A stretch of 64,000 nt of DNA from Zanthoxylum bungeanum (Eukaryota; Streptophyta; Magnoliopsida; Sapindales; Rutaceae): NCBI GenBank assembly GCA_019454045.1, contig SKCR01034779.1, forward strand, positions 116,530-180,529, written 5' to 3'. Below the pieces are notes generated by a model. That model was given only the letters and a program-made list of their open reading frames with translations. It was not told the DNA's origin and did no database searches. The translations under genes and the position numbers were made by a program. Of this stretch, positions 1 to 11,979 are shown one piece after another (positions within the stretch are counted from its first letter, which is position 1; each line of letters starts with the position of its first letter).

Positions 1-753
1 CAAAACCATCAAATAAAAATTAACCAAAAAAAAAAACAAAAATAACCTACTTCCTCCTTTTAGGTTTTAGCATTGGTTAACCGCCGGCGTGCTTCGTCGC
101 TCCGGCGAGATCTAATTTCAATAATCAAGTAATAAGAGGTTCTTCTTTCTTCTGCTTTTATTTTTCTTTCTTGATTTTCAGTTTGTAAGTTTATTTATTT
201 TTGCTGTAAATGTTGAATTGAAATTTGTTGACAATAATCACAAACTTCATAATCTTGCCATATGAAAATATTCTGGTGGACATCAACCTTTTGTTAATTT
301 TGTTTTGTCTGTTAGTGGCGCAGTGAGAAACATTGATTTAATAGAGAAAAAAATTTTGAGTTTCGCAAAAAAGTTTAGATATCCAGATCAATCAAAATTA
401 TTTTATTAATAAACTATATTTTTTTATTAATTTATAAGACATATTTTAAAAAAATTTGGATTGAGTAAGATGACTGTCCCCGCTCACCTCTATATGGTTC
501 CATCACTACCCTTTGTTAGCTTTAGTAATGGTTTGTACAAAGGTTAAGTTTTCCTGTGAAATATCTTATACTGTTGGGATATATTGAAGAGTATGTCGTC
601 AACAGATCCATAATGTAATTAGTAAACTGAATTTTTTCTTATTTAATGTAAATTTTAGGTGCTTTTTTTTTTTTAATCCTTGCTTACAGGTAATTGTATT
701 ATTATACCTATCTTCCTTATAGGCAATCAGTGGAGTTTGAGAATTTGAGCCTG
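1..753 (+). other. 5' UTR of the MRF gene with a 5' UTR intron
   Basis: Pyrimidine-rich leader followed by a likely intron. A consensus donor GTAAGT lies at 185-190. Two acceptors are possible: TTACAG ending at 689, or TTATAG ending at 722. The second places a short 31-base leader in front of the ATG at 754. No other gene is seen here. The promoter is outside the window or only partly inside it. Confidence 0.6.
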
Positions 754-3136
754 ATGGAGTACAATGAAGGTTTTGCATCAAAAGAGAATCGGGAGCTTGT
801 TCGATCAGCTTCAGAAAGAGCAGATCAAGTAACTGTTTCTGCCCTTCAAATCTCCACATCTCCAAAGGCTCCAAGGTCTCCAAAGCCACATAACAAACAT
901 GGCTCAATTAGGGGGAGTCCCCTTAAGGTGGGGAGTCCCAGCAGCAAAGGGAGTCCCAGAATGTATGATCGGCGTCACCATTCTCCTAGAGATGGCCGCC
1001 CTAAAAAGGGTACGTAAAACTGATAAACTCGCCTTGTTAATTAATCGTAAGTGATGGCTATCAAATGAAATCACTAGCTGTTTATGGAATTTTTAATGAA
1101 ATGATCTTCAATTATGCAGGTGGGTATGGCGGAAAAGGTACCTGGGGAGGATTACTTGATACAGAAGGCAATAACTTTATTGACCCTAATGATCCCAATT
1201 ATGATAGCACTGAGGTAGTAGTTAGAAATACATGTTTCCGCTTACTATCCTTGGAGATGCAAGTCCAATTTTTATTTGCATTGTTTGTATGTCCGAATTT
1301 GAAGAGAATTTGTTTTTGACGCAGGATTATGAAAATCCAAGTGCAAGAAAATCAGCAGAGGATTTGGAATTGTACAAAAAGAAGGCAACAATAATTGTGG
1401 AGGAATATTTTGCCACTGGCGATGTTTTATCAACTGCAAATGAACTGAGGGAGCTTGGAATGCCGAATTATAATTATTATTTTGTCAAGAAGCTTATCTC
1501 CGTTGCGATGGATAGGCACGACAAAGAGAAAGAAATGGCTGCTGTTCTTCTATCCGCGCTTTATGCTGACGCCATTGATCCCCCAGAAGTTTACAGAGGT
1601 TTTATTAAGTTGGTGGAATCAGCAGATGACTTGATTGTTGATATACCAGATACAGTTGATGTTCTAGCTTTGTTCATAGCTAGAGCTGTGGTAGATGACA
1701 TATTGCCTCCTGCATTTTTGAAGAAACAAACGGCCGCCTTGCCTAAGGACTCGAAAGGGATTGAAGTGTTGAAGAGAGCTGAGAAGGGTTACTTAGCAGC
1801 TCCTCTTCATGCAGAAATCATTGAGCGGCGATGGGGAGGTAGCAAGAATAAAACAGTTGAAGATGTGAAGGTTCGGATTAACAATTTGTTGATCGAGTAC
1901 GTAGTGAGTGGTGACAAGATAGAGGCTTTCAGATGCATCAATGATTTGAAAGTTCCATTTTTCCACCATGAAATTGTTAAAAGAGCTGTTACAATGGCAA
2001 TGGAGAAGCGCCAAGCTGAAGGAAAGTTACTATATTTGCTAAAGGATGCTTCGGAAGAAGGTTTGATCAATGCTAGTCAAATTACAAAAGGGTTGGGTAG
2101 GATGATTGACACAGTTGATGATTTATCACTTGACATACCAAATGCCAGGGGAATTTTGCAATCTTTAATCTCTAAGGCAGCATCTGAGGGCTGGTTGTGT
2201 GCATCATCTTTGAAATCACTCTCATTGGAGCCAGAAAAGAAATTGTTAGAATATACCGATACAAAACTTTTCAAGATGAAGGCTCAATCCATTATTCAAG
2301 AGTATTTTTTGTCTGGTGACATTTTAGAAGTAATTAGTTGTCTAGAATCAGAGAACAAAACTTCTTCAAATGAACTGAATGCTATCTTTGTTAAGAGACT
2401 GATAACTCTTGCAATGGACCGAAAAAATAGAGAAAAGGAAATGGCTTCTGTTCTGTTATCATCTCTGTTTTTCCCAGCAGATGATGTCGTTAATGGATTC
2501 GTTATGTTGATAGACTCTGCTGATGACACCGCTCTAGACAATCCTGTTGTTGCTGAGGACCTTGCAATGTTTTTGGCTAGAGCAGTTGTGGATGAAGTAT
2601 TGGCACCGCAGCATTTGGAGGAAATTGGAATCCAGTTTTTGGGGACAGAATCAATAGGGAGCAAAGTGCTGCAAATGGCAAAGTCATTGCTGAACGCTCG
2701 CCTGTCAGGCGAAAGGATCTTAAGGTGTTGGGGTGGAGGAGGAGGAGGAAGCAGCAGGCCCGGATGGGCAGTTGAAGATGTCAAAGACAAAATTGAGAAG
2801 CTGCTAGAGGAGTATGAATCCGGGGGAGACGTTAGGGAGGCTTGCCGATGCATAAATGAATTAGGCATGCCATTTTTTCACCATGAGATTGTTAAGAAGG
2901 CATTGGTGAGTGTCATTGAGAAGAAGCATGAGAGGCTCTGGGGATTGCTCAAGGAGTGTTTCGATTCGGGACACATAACCATGAACCAAATGATGAAGGG
3001 ATTCGGCAGAGTTGAAGAATCACTTGATGATTTGGCCTTGGACGTGCCTGATGCTGAGAGACAATTCATACATTATGTTGAAAAAGCTAAGGTTGAAGGT
3101 TGGTTAGATTCATCTTTTTGTCTTATCAAAACTTGA
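754..3136 (+). CDS. MA3 domain-containing translation regulatory factor (MRF/ECIP1-like)
   Basis: Predicted three coding exons, 754-1009, 1120-1214 and 1325-3136, with GT-AG introns that keep the frame; 720 residues. The start at 754 is the first ATG after the 5' UTR acceptor and gives the MEYNEGF start typical of the family. Residues about 25-85 are rich in Ser-Pro pairs and basic residues. GKGTWGGLLD at the exon 2 start is a conserved plant MRF motif. Four MA3 domains follow at about 133-250, 297-413, 431-550 and 601-716. Domains 2 and 4 share FFHHEIVK, and 1 and 3 share the EKEMA(A/S)VLLS block, so the protein looks like a duplicated pair of domains. MA3 domains bind eIF4A, as in PDCD4 and eIF4G, and plant MRFs are known to affect translation downstream of TOR. 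A Gly run near residues 583-590 links domains 3 and 4. The reading frame looks intact and functional. Confidence 0.93.
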
Positions 3137-3374
3137 CAATCCAACAGAGAGTGGCATTTGCCAATGAGTAATGGTAAATCTGCACTTTATATTGCACATT
3201 TCCTCTTAATGAATTGACTAGGAGCTAGTTCATTTTCGCTTGTTATTTTTCCTGCAGTTTTTGTAATGAAAGAATATATAGTTACATATGTATGATTCTA
3301 CGAAGACTGATACATTTGGCGAACTGTACAATCATGACATTTTCATTAATGATATATGCAAGAAAAAAAAAAAA
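3137..3374 (+). other. 3' UTR / downstream of the MRF gene, ending in an A12 run
   Basis: AT-rich sequence after the TGA stop at 3134-3136. It contains several AATGAA-like hexamers but no perfect AATAAA close to an obvious cleavage site. It ends in a run of twelve A at about 3363-3374, directly next to the start of a copia fragment on the opposite strand. Confidence 0.45.
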
Positions 3375-4560
3375 CCAGCGAGAAAAACTATATGTTTTGT
3401 TCTTGAATGAAAGGCTGGATTTTTTGCAATATACAAAGCTCTCCACAAATCAATGGAATATTCTTTTGTTTGTGCCCGAGCTCCTCCAATAACATTTGAA
3501 ACCAAATAGCTTCCTTACAAGCTTATGTAGCTGTCATGTCTTCAGCTTCTGTTGTAGACAAAGCCACAACACTCTGTAACTTGGATACTCAGCTCACTGC
3601 TCCTCCTGCAAGTAGAAACACATAACCTATAGTGGATTCTCTTTTGTCAATATCTCCTGCAAAATTCGAATTCACGTAGCCCCTAACAACTAATTCTGAT
3701 CCTTCATAACATAATGTAGCATCTGAGGTTCATATGATATATGTAAGGATTCTCTTAACAGAATTACAATGCTCTCTATCAGGATTCACCGTAAAACGAC
3801 TAACTGCTCCCACTACTTGTGCAATGTCTAGTCTTGTACAAATCATGACGTACATTAAGCTTCCCACTGCTGATGCATACGGTACTCGAGACATCTCATT
3901 CCTCTCAGCTTCAATGCTAGGACACATAAAAGAGGATAACTTGAAATTAATAGGAAGTGGGGTAGAAATTGGCTTACAATCTTCCATATCGAACAGTCGT
4001 AAGATTTTCTTCAAGTAAGTTTTCTAAGAAAGTCAAATCTTCATGTTATTTCTGTCTCGGTGTATTTGCATCCCTAGAATCTTATTTGCTGGTCCTAGAT
4101 CCTTCATGTCAAACTCTCTAACTAATTGTGTTTTTAATTCTTAGATTCGATCTTTGTTAGGGCCTGCTACCAACATGTCGTTCATATACAATAACAAAAT
4201 AATAAAGTCATTATTTCCAAACCTCTTGTAATATGTACAATGGTATAAATTGAGTCTGTTGTACCCAAGGCAAATAGTAAAGGAATCAAATCTCTTATAC
4301 CAGCATCTCGGCACTTGTTGAGACCATATAGAGATTTTTTCAACCTGCAAACCAAGTCTTCCTTGCCTATTTTAGCAAAACCTTCTAGTTGGAGCATATA
4401 AATTTCTTCTTCAAGTACTCCATGAAGAAATACAGTTTTCACATCCAACAGTTCCAAATGTAGGTCAAAAGTAGCACACATAACTAGGACTATTCTGACT
4501 ATTGTAAGTCGAACCACTGGAGAAAATATCTCGTTGAAATCAATCTATTATTTCTGAGCA
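3375..4560 (-). pseudogene. copia reverse transcriptase-RNase H remnant
   Basis: From high to low coordinates: RT segment with LLDVKTVFLHGVLEEEIYM and LKKSLYGLNK (about 4270-4470), a connecting segment with RVPYASAVGSLMYVMICTR (about 3840-3900), and a tail resembling the RNase H motifs LSTTEAEYMA (3515-3560) and AKNPAFHSRTKHI (near 3390-3440). The pieces lie in different frames, and the YVDD box is degraded to YMNDM. Inactive. Confidence 0.8.
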
Positions 4561-5049
4561 TATCTTTTTACCACCAATCGTGAACGATACCACTCCACTT
4601 GATCATTGCTATATCGTTTGATCTTTTAGACCCATTTATTACCAATGGCTTTTCTTCCACGTGGTAATGGTACTAGATCTTATGTATTGTTTCTATGCAA
4701 AGCTTCTATTTCTTATTCTATTGCTGTCATCCATAAAGATGCATGTACACCATTTGTAGCTTCATGGAAAGTTGATGGCTCTCCATCCTCTATTAGAAGA
4801 TATTATGCAATGTTACTCTCCGTAACATACTTTGAGTGCCAACCTGGAGGTCTTCTCTCTCGAGTTAATTGACGAACTTTAGAAGCTTCAAACTCGATTG
4901 ATTCTTGTACCTCGTGCTTTGGTGCTTCTTCAGATCAGAAGAATCTGAATTTTCTTTTGTTCTAGATTATTTTCCACCGGTACTATTGTATTATATATAC
5001 TTTGTTTTGAAGTGTTATAATTTCCTTCTTTCTGCAGTTGAAATTCTAT

Positions 5050-6170
5050 AAATATCGCAACCCTGCTGCTGATGATCTTATAGGTAGTGGGATCCCACAA
5101 GCGATTCCCCTCTTACTCCATCGGCATAACATAAGAAAATATATTTTCTAGATTTTGAATCTAGCTTTGTTCTTTCTTGAGCGTTGTACATCATATATAC
5201 ATGACAACAAAAAATGTGAAGAGATAAGTAATAAGTTGGCTTTCCGCTCCATATCTCCATCGGTGTCTTCAAATCACTTTAACAATATAATAATAATCAA
5301 GGGATCGTGGGCTGAAGTTGGCAAACAAGTAAAGAGAAATTGAGAACAATTGTTAATTCATGAGGTGTTGCTTACCATATAACAATATAATAATAATTAG
5401 AAGGTTAGCCTACCATAAATATTAACAATAAAATATAGCAACGAGGCAAAGATTTAACGTGGTAAAACCCTCAATATGAGGGAAACATCAACGGCCAAAA
5501 GTAGAAGGATTTCACTATGGTGGAAAGAATTTTACTACATCTCTATAAACATAAGGAGTGAACAATCTCACACTATCTTAGAATATGAGAAATATAACTC
5601 TCTCACAAACCCTTATGAAGAAACAATATTTTTCTCTCTTATAATAAAAAATATTTGGTTGAGAATGGAATGGAGAAAATAATGAAATGAAACATCTACT
5701 TATATTTACTATGCAAAAAGTGAATTTTAAATTTTTTTATTATTTTCTTTTTTGCCTGTGGGACCCACCTACATAATTAATTAATTTATTTATTTTTCAA
5801 TAACCTTTTGATGGCTTTGACTTAAGCAACGAAAGGTGCTTAACAATTTCAACTACATGTGTATGTTTCCTCTCTACAACCTTATTCTGATGATGAGTAT
5901 AAAGACAATTATGCCTGAAAGGAATTAGTTCTTGCTCTAGACAAGACATAAACACTATGAATTCTCCACCTCATTCTGACTGAACACATTTAATTGACAT
6001 TGTGAACTGTTTTTCTACAAGGATATTGAATCTTTTGAAAGTATCAAGGGTTTCTGAAAAATCCAAACATATCTAGTGTAGTCATCCAAAAATTACACAT
6101 AATATCTATATCCATCTTTAGACAAAACATGTGTTGGACCCTAAAGATCTGTGTAAATGATTGCTAAAGG
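5050..6170 (-). pseudogene. copia integrase remnant, interrupted
   Basis: The 5078-5272 segment reads PMEIWSGKP and NAQERTKLDSKSRKYIFLCY, the end of copia integrase. About 5820-6170 carries the core: an SEWGGEF-like motif near 5970 and a VVERK-like motif near 5870. Between them, about 5300-5815 does not match pol. It contains a stretch (AACGTGGTAAAACCCTC, 5457-5473) often seen in plant LTRs, so a later insertion is likely. A roughly 20-base AT-rich direct repeat occurs at 5279-5298 and 5379-5398. Confidence 0.65.
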
Positions 6171-6230
6171 CAATAATTAGAAAGTGTAATTGATGCATGT
6201 GTAAATGATTTCATAACTCGGTTTGCTTCA

Positions 6231-6608
6231 TTAATACTTATATTAAGCAAGTTCACTTGATGTAGCCATGGCTTCTTTGAAGTTATAGTGGCTCTAATAT
6301 CAAATTGAATTATATGATGTGTGTTTGGTTCGTGAGAAACCAAGTGAGAAAATGATGTTTGATGAAGAGACGATGAATCGTGTGATGAAAGTTTTGTTAT
6401 AATTCACTAAGAAAATGAATTAATACTTATATTAAGCAAGTTCACTTGATGTAGCCATGGCTTCTTTGAAGTTATAGTGGCTCTGATATCAAATTGAATT
6501 ATATGATGTGTGTTTGGTTCGTGAGAAACCAAGTGAGAAAATGATGTTTGATGAAGAGACGATGAATCGTGTGATGAAAGTTTTGTTATAATTCACTAAG
6601 AAAATGAA
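6231..6608 (-). repeat. 189-bp tandem duplication spanning LTR end, PBS and leader
   Basis: Two head-to-tail copies, 6231-6419 and 6420-6608, almost identical; the visible difference is TCTAATATC versus TCTGATATC. On the - strand each copy contains the end of the LTR, a site resembling the initiator-Met tRNA primer-binding site (TGATATCAGAGCCAC, the expected first bases altered), and the start of the leader. Confidence 0.85.
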
Positions 6609-6738
6609 TGAGTCTTTACATCTGAATTTATAACAGAATCTAAGCCTCATTAGCCGCATAACAAACTTCTAACTAACTCTAACAGACTGCTAATCAAATA
6701 ACCAATAGTAAGGCTAAAACAATAAGCTTGTTGGGACA
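6495..6738 (-). repeat. LTR of the degenerate copia element
   Basis: On the - strand it starts TGTCCCAACAAGC at 6738 and ends TAATTCA at 6495, followed after three bases by the altered primer-binding site. About 244 bp. There is no second LTR in the window, so the ends rest on the TG/CA rule and PBS position only. Confidence 0.55.
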
Positions 6739-8239
6739 GTTGTGGAACCTTAAGGGTCGGATCGGTACCCTACGCAGTGAATGTGGGTCTAACCCAAGGA
6801 TATCAGAGATATATGTATTTTAAAATATTGTAAAATATTTTAATGAAAATTAAATTCTGATACGAGTCCGTAGTAAAAAACGGGGACCAAATCAGAGTCC
6901 GGAAACTCCGGAACAAAGAAAATAATATTTTAGTGTTCATCAGCTTTCGAAATCGCGAATCTTGGGAGTCGAGACGCTCCAAAGAATGAGAGAAACTACG
7001 AGAGTTGAACATCTCAGTGTCGCGACTAGAAATAATAGGAGTCGCGACACTCTTAGGTCTGATGCTCAGTGTCGCGACACTTGAAGGTCACTGTCACAAC
7101 GCTCCTATGGGCAGTAAGCATTTTTCAACTTCAAACCAATCTTAAACACTTCCAATTTTCTCCTATAATTTTAATACACCTTAAAACCAAATTGAACATC
7201 AAAATCAACTACAACACATGTTATACAACTAACATTTATGCATTCTAAAACTTATATGTATTTATTTGAATCAAAACACAACCCAATTTATAATCCCACT
7301 ATGAAATGTCTCATTAACAATTCTAGTTCACCCAACGGTAGTCAAGTGATTCTAGAATGATAGCCATAGTTCTAAGCTTTAATCTAGAGTTTCAAACTCT
7401 TATTAATTGTTCCATGTCCAACATGAAAATCTTTAACCTAATTAACAAGCATAATGTGTTTATATTTTCAAAGCATCCTAACACAATTTATTAGCTTTAT
7501 TTCAACTTTAAGCTATGTAATCATGCATCCAATATATAATTCATCACTATAAGTCTCACTAATGAAAAATTCACTAATGAAGAACATAGCTTAAGAGAAG
7601 TTCAAACTTACCTAATAAGCTTCATACAAATATCCAATCTCATTCTCTTTGTTGAAATGGTTGGAGAACTTCCAAGGTCAAGATCCAATCTTGATTCCAA
7701 TACTAGCAAGCTTCACTCCAAGATCCAATCTTGATTTCTCCTTGATAAAATATTGTAGAGATCTCACAAATCTTCTCTAAACACTTTGTAACTTAGGTTA
7801 ATTACTCCAAGAATTGCTTGTATTTAGCTTTCTCAAGCTTAATTAAAACCTTGCTCAAGCTTGCGATAAAATAAAGAGATAGAGTTAGAGAAATTGACAC
7901 CGATGATTTATAGTGGTTCGGCCAACAATGCCCACGTCCACTCCCTTAAGTCACGCTTGAAGATTTTCACTAAGTTGAATCCATAACTTACACCGAGTTT
8001 TTTGTGGCTCACATGCAACCAAGAGTTTTGTCCCCTAGGTTCACTCCAAACTTTTACATAAGAGTTTTATCCCTAGGATCACTCTTAAAACCTTTACAAT
8101 GAGTTTCTCAATATGCTCACTCACAACCTTTACAATCTACCATTTTGAGTATACCCATTCACAAAGGGATTTCACAACCTCAAGTTTTTGATAATGAAGT
8201 TTTACAATATATCACTTAGGCACTCACAAAAGATATGAA
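6739..8239. other. Gene-free repeat-derived sequence
   Basis: No coding sequence is supported. The part at 7013-7082 holds three copies of the palindromic GTCGCGAC core; AGTGTCGCGACACT at 7068-7081 is a perfect 14-base palindrome. From about 7890 the text (TTTATAGTGGTTCGGCC at 7907-7923) resembles plant LTR termini. This is the left half of the target into which element A inserted; the right half resumes at 36324. Confidence 0.5.
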
Positions 8240-8244
8240 GATTT

Positions 8245-9363
8245 TGTTGGGTTTTCTAGGTCAAACCAAGATCAATTAAGCAATGAAATGTGCGAATACA
8301 ACAAAGTAAAGTAGCGGAAAATACTCACTTTGATCTGCTAAGTGGATGCGATGAACACAAAAATTCTGCTCCTTGTAGAATTCGGCCAAGCCCTCCTTGT
8401 GTGGATCTTCAAGCTCTAAGCTTTGAGTGTTGATTCCATGCTCAAGGATTGGTTTCCCTATCACCTTTGAATGATCTCTTTAGTGTACTAGCACTTGGAA
8501 AATTTTGCAACAAATGGTTTCCTAATCCTTGTGTGACTCTCGGCCAAGCCAATAGAAAAGAGAAAAATTGGCACAATGCCGAGAGTGAGGGAGAGAAAAA
8601 TGAGATGAGTGTGTTGTGTCTTGATTTCAAAAATCAAGTAATCTAATACCAAATTTCAAAACTTAGTAAAATGTCTTTCACACATCAATGAATTAAGCTT
8701 GTGTGTTTCACAAGTTTTCAACAACACAACCACTTCCATCAACCAAAAGTAGATGAGATGGACTAGGTGATGTGACTTGTGTGGGCCCCACTTGATTCAA
8801 AATCCGAGTGGGCCCACAACACATCCCAGGCTCGGGTTCGCTATTCCAAATTAACGAATTTTCCATTGCGATCTAATTAAATCAAATTTAATTAAATAAT
8901 TATGCCTAGCAAAATTACTATTCACGTCGCTAGCGAATTAATTTTAAATTAACTCGTTTGCCCGAATTAAAATCAATTTTAATTCCGCGTCGAAATCTAA
9001 TTTCGTTTAATATATCGAATATATTATTTTATCGATTAATTCCAAATTAATCGTTCTCTCTCTATTAATTGAATTTTATCCCAGATAAAATTCTCCGTAA
9101 TTATTCCTAGATTAATTTTCTCTCTATACTAATTAATCCCAGATTAATTATGTTCGAGTCTTACGTCATCAGTGAATCTTCGGGAAGCGACCAATGAGAT
9201 CCCTATATATGTTGGCAGTAAATCCGGTCATCGGACTAACCGAACACGTACGTAACTAGTACTACATTTTTACCGATTTACAAGACATGGTTGGCTTCTA
9301 GCAAAGCACCATGCCTACCCAATTCTCCAGAAATATTCTTAAAGGAATATATAATCTATATCA
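8245..9363 (-). repeat. Element A, 3' LTR, outer piece
   Basis: The part of A's left LTR before the insertion of element B. It begins TGTTGGG on the + strand. It matches 34648 onward in the right LTR from 8522. 8860-9160 holds a series of inverted repeats with 2-3 base spacers, for example CGATTAATT, CCA, AATTAATCG. The segment ends with TATCA (9359-9363), the target site of B. Confidence 0.88.
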
Positions 9364-11979
9364 TGTTGGGGTTGGTGCTCAGAGCGCCAATCCGGACCGT
9401 ATTTATGTCTGATTCATGAATACGAACATCCCATTATTCCATAATATTACTTATTTATGGTTGCACCTCTTATTTTTATATATATATTCGATCTGATTAC
9501 GATTAGATTGAAACTAAATATGGTTTAGTGATATGTATATATTAGACAAAGGCCCGATAATATATAATGCAGTACACATTTACAAAGGGAGTTTGTAATT
9601 GACATTGGGAAGTGTCATTGCTATATATATATTATCAAATATAGTTCTTGGTCAAGATTCACTAACACGGGTCGGTTAGTCAAATCTATTGAGACCAGTA
9701 CATGTCGTATATCGAGACTTGGTCCGATGGTTTATCCCAATGAACCATGAGTCTGGGGAGACTCGTATAGACGTGTAGGTGTTTATAGTGGATAAACACT
9801 AAATGACTCACCAAATATTCTTAATGGATGGTACACCAACGTCAATAAGAATCTTCTCGGGTTGAGTAGCATAGTGATCCTTCGACTTGAGATACCAATG
9901 TGGATGTATGAGACATCCTCCACACTTAGATGGCAGTCACGTCACCGATCTATTTAGATCAGACCTCCGCCTGTTCGTTGGGTGTGGATCGATCCTCAGG
10001 ATATCCTGTGTGTATCAAGATAGGATCCGTCAGTTCTGTGTACAGAGCTTACGTAGTCCATATATGATTAGCAGTATGTTAAATATGTGGCCACAGTATA
10101 CTTCAGAAGTAAGTTCCGAATGTTATTTAGAGATTGCTAATAGATACGTCGGCGAGATAATACCTATAGAGATTTGACGTTTACATCTATATCCCTGGGA
10201 TTATCTGGATACCTATGACGGGGGATTATACGTATGCAATGACCTCGACCTGTTTGATTCAGCGAGTTTATCTGTGGTCGTCATAATTTACGGGTGGATA
10301 AATTATGTACACGAAATTGGATTTTGTGATGGATATACCTGAATCTAGAGAGTCTCACTAATGAAATATACTCGTAGAGCACTAGGCAACTTTTATGAAT
10401 AATTATGATTATTTATAAATCGTTTAAACGTTAAACGAAAAATACATGCGAACGGGCCGAACCGTCATTTCCTAATTAATGTGTATTTGTATTTAATATG
10501 TGATATTATTAAATACACATTAATAAATTGTCAAATAAAGGTATTTGACATATATCATTGATATATGTATTTGAGATATTTAAAGTAAATATAATACATA
10601 TATTTGAGATATTTGTATTTAATTAATATTTAATATTTAATTGTTAAATGATTAATATAATTAAAATATAATATCTTACCAAATGATAAAGTTAGGAAAT
10701 GATTATAAGTGTTTATTGTTGACTTTAAAGTAAAGGAAATGGTAGTCAAATTGGATTTGACTTCTTTGATATTTGTTTAAAGTGTTTAAAATTGAAATAT
10801 CATTTTTCTTTATTTTTTGTCAAATTTTCGTCCTTGACCCTAATTGAATATAATGGTTATATTTTTCATGTTGCCATTGTTGACTAAGTTGAAATTGTCA
10901 TTAAAATGTAATGATCATTTTATCAACTTGGCAAATGAAATTCAAATGAAATGAAACTAATGTAACTTGTATTTGCTTTAGGCCAAATTCGGCCAAGGCT
11001 TACATTTGGGCAAGTACATATTGTTTCATTTAATTTTAGGGTTTAAGGAACCTTTTCACTTTATCAAAACTCCATTAAAACAAGGCAAAGAAGGTAGAGA
11101 GAAAAGAAAAGAAAAACAAGGAAAAACTTGGAATTTAGTAAGTATTTCCAACCTTCCATTAGAGAGTAATTTGTTCCTATTTTGTGGGCAACTTCTTTTG
11201 ATGTTCTTGAGTTTTTCTATTCTTTATTCTTTTTACTTTTTATGGATAAAAGTTTGATGAAGGTGATATGCATGTATAATGTTGGAAGTTTATTACTAGT
11301 GTAGTAATAAGCATTCTTTTAAGGTTTTAGAACCTTGTTGCCATTATAGAGTTATTGACCCACTCTTAAATGACCTAGAATTGTTCTAGAGTTGTTTCAT
11401 TGTGTTGAGACTTGATTTGGATGGAAGAAACATGATTGAAGTATTGGATTTAACCAATTGGTCTAATTTGTCCAATTTGAAGAAATTGAAAAATTAGGGT
11501 TTAAGACCACTTCCAAATTTGGGGATTTTCATTTATGTGGTGTATTAGGATGTGTATATGATGCATATAAAGTTTCATGTTGATTGGATTTCATTTGGAT
11601 GTGTCTTGAAGCATGGAAGTGCAAAATGCACAAAATTGAGCTTAATGAAGCTCTCGGCCAAATGGGTCATTTTGGGGATTTATGTTGCTCTTGGTGTTTT
11701 GATGTTTTGAACATGCTAATTTCATCTTAGAAATGATTTAGAATCATTCAAAATTGATTTGATCAATTTCAGACTAAAATGAACAAAATACCAAGTGTAA
11801 GGGCAATTCGGTAAATTCACATAAATTTGATTTATTGAATTTTATTTCATAATTTTATTATTGGGTAATTAAATAAATATGTTTATTTAATTAATCTGAG
11901 AAAAAAATTTGAAATTGGAAAATTTGATTTTCCACCGTTTCCGCTGCGATACCAGATATTCCCCCTTAAAACCCCAACA
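9364..11979 (+). repeat. Element B, 5' LTR (2.6 kb)
   Basis: Starts TGTTGGGG, ends CCCCAACA. Directly after the start is an inverted repeat of arms TTGG(T/C)GCTC and GAGCGCCAA around one A. Further in, 10475-10488 and 10511-10524 are perfect 14-base inverted repeats, and ACATATATCA/TGATATATGT lies at 10548-10568. An open frame at about 9887-10177 is not regarded as a gene. Confidence 0.88.

Larger units (their letters stand above)
3375..6738 (-). mobile_element. Degenerate Ty1/copia retrotransposon, 3' end missing
   Basis: Read on the - strand from a short LTR (6495-6738) through a primer-binding-like site, integrase, reverse transcriptase and RNase H remnants. It stops abruptly inside RNase H at about 3375, so the 3' LTR is lost. 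gag and protease are not recognisable between the PBS and integrase. Many stops and frameshifts are present. It is a different family from the A/C/D elements to the right: its LTR is much shorter and its protein is divergent. Confidence 0.8.

Noticed and set aside
1793..3069. Several antisense frames under the MRF gene
   Set aside because: Shadows of the strongly supported MA3 coding exon.
9887..10177. Open frame of about 96 codons in the B LTR, repeated at 60844-61134
   Set aside because: It has no ATG at the listed start, lies in an LTR, and the third copy (3' LTR of B, near 16826) has an in-frame stop.
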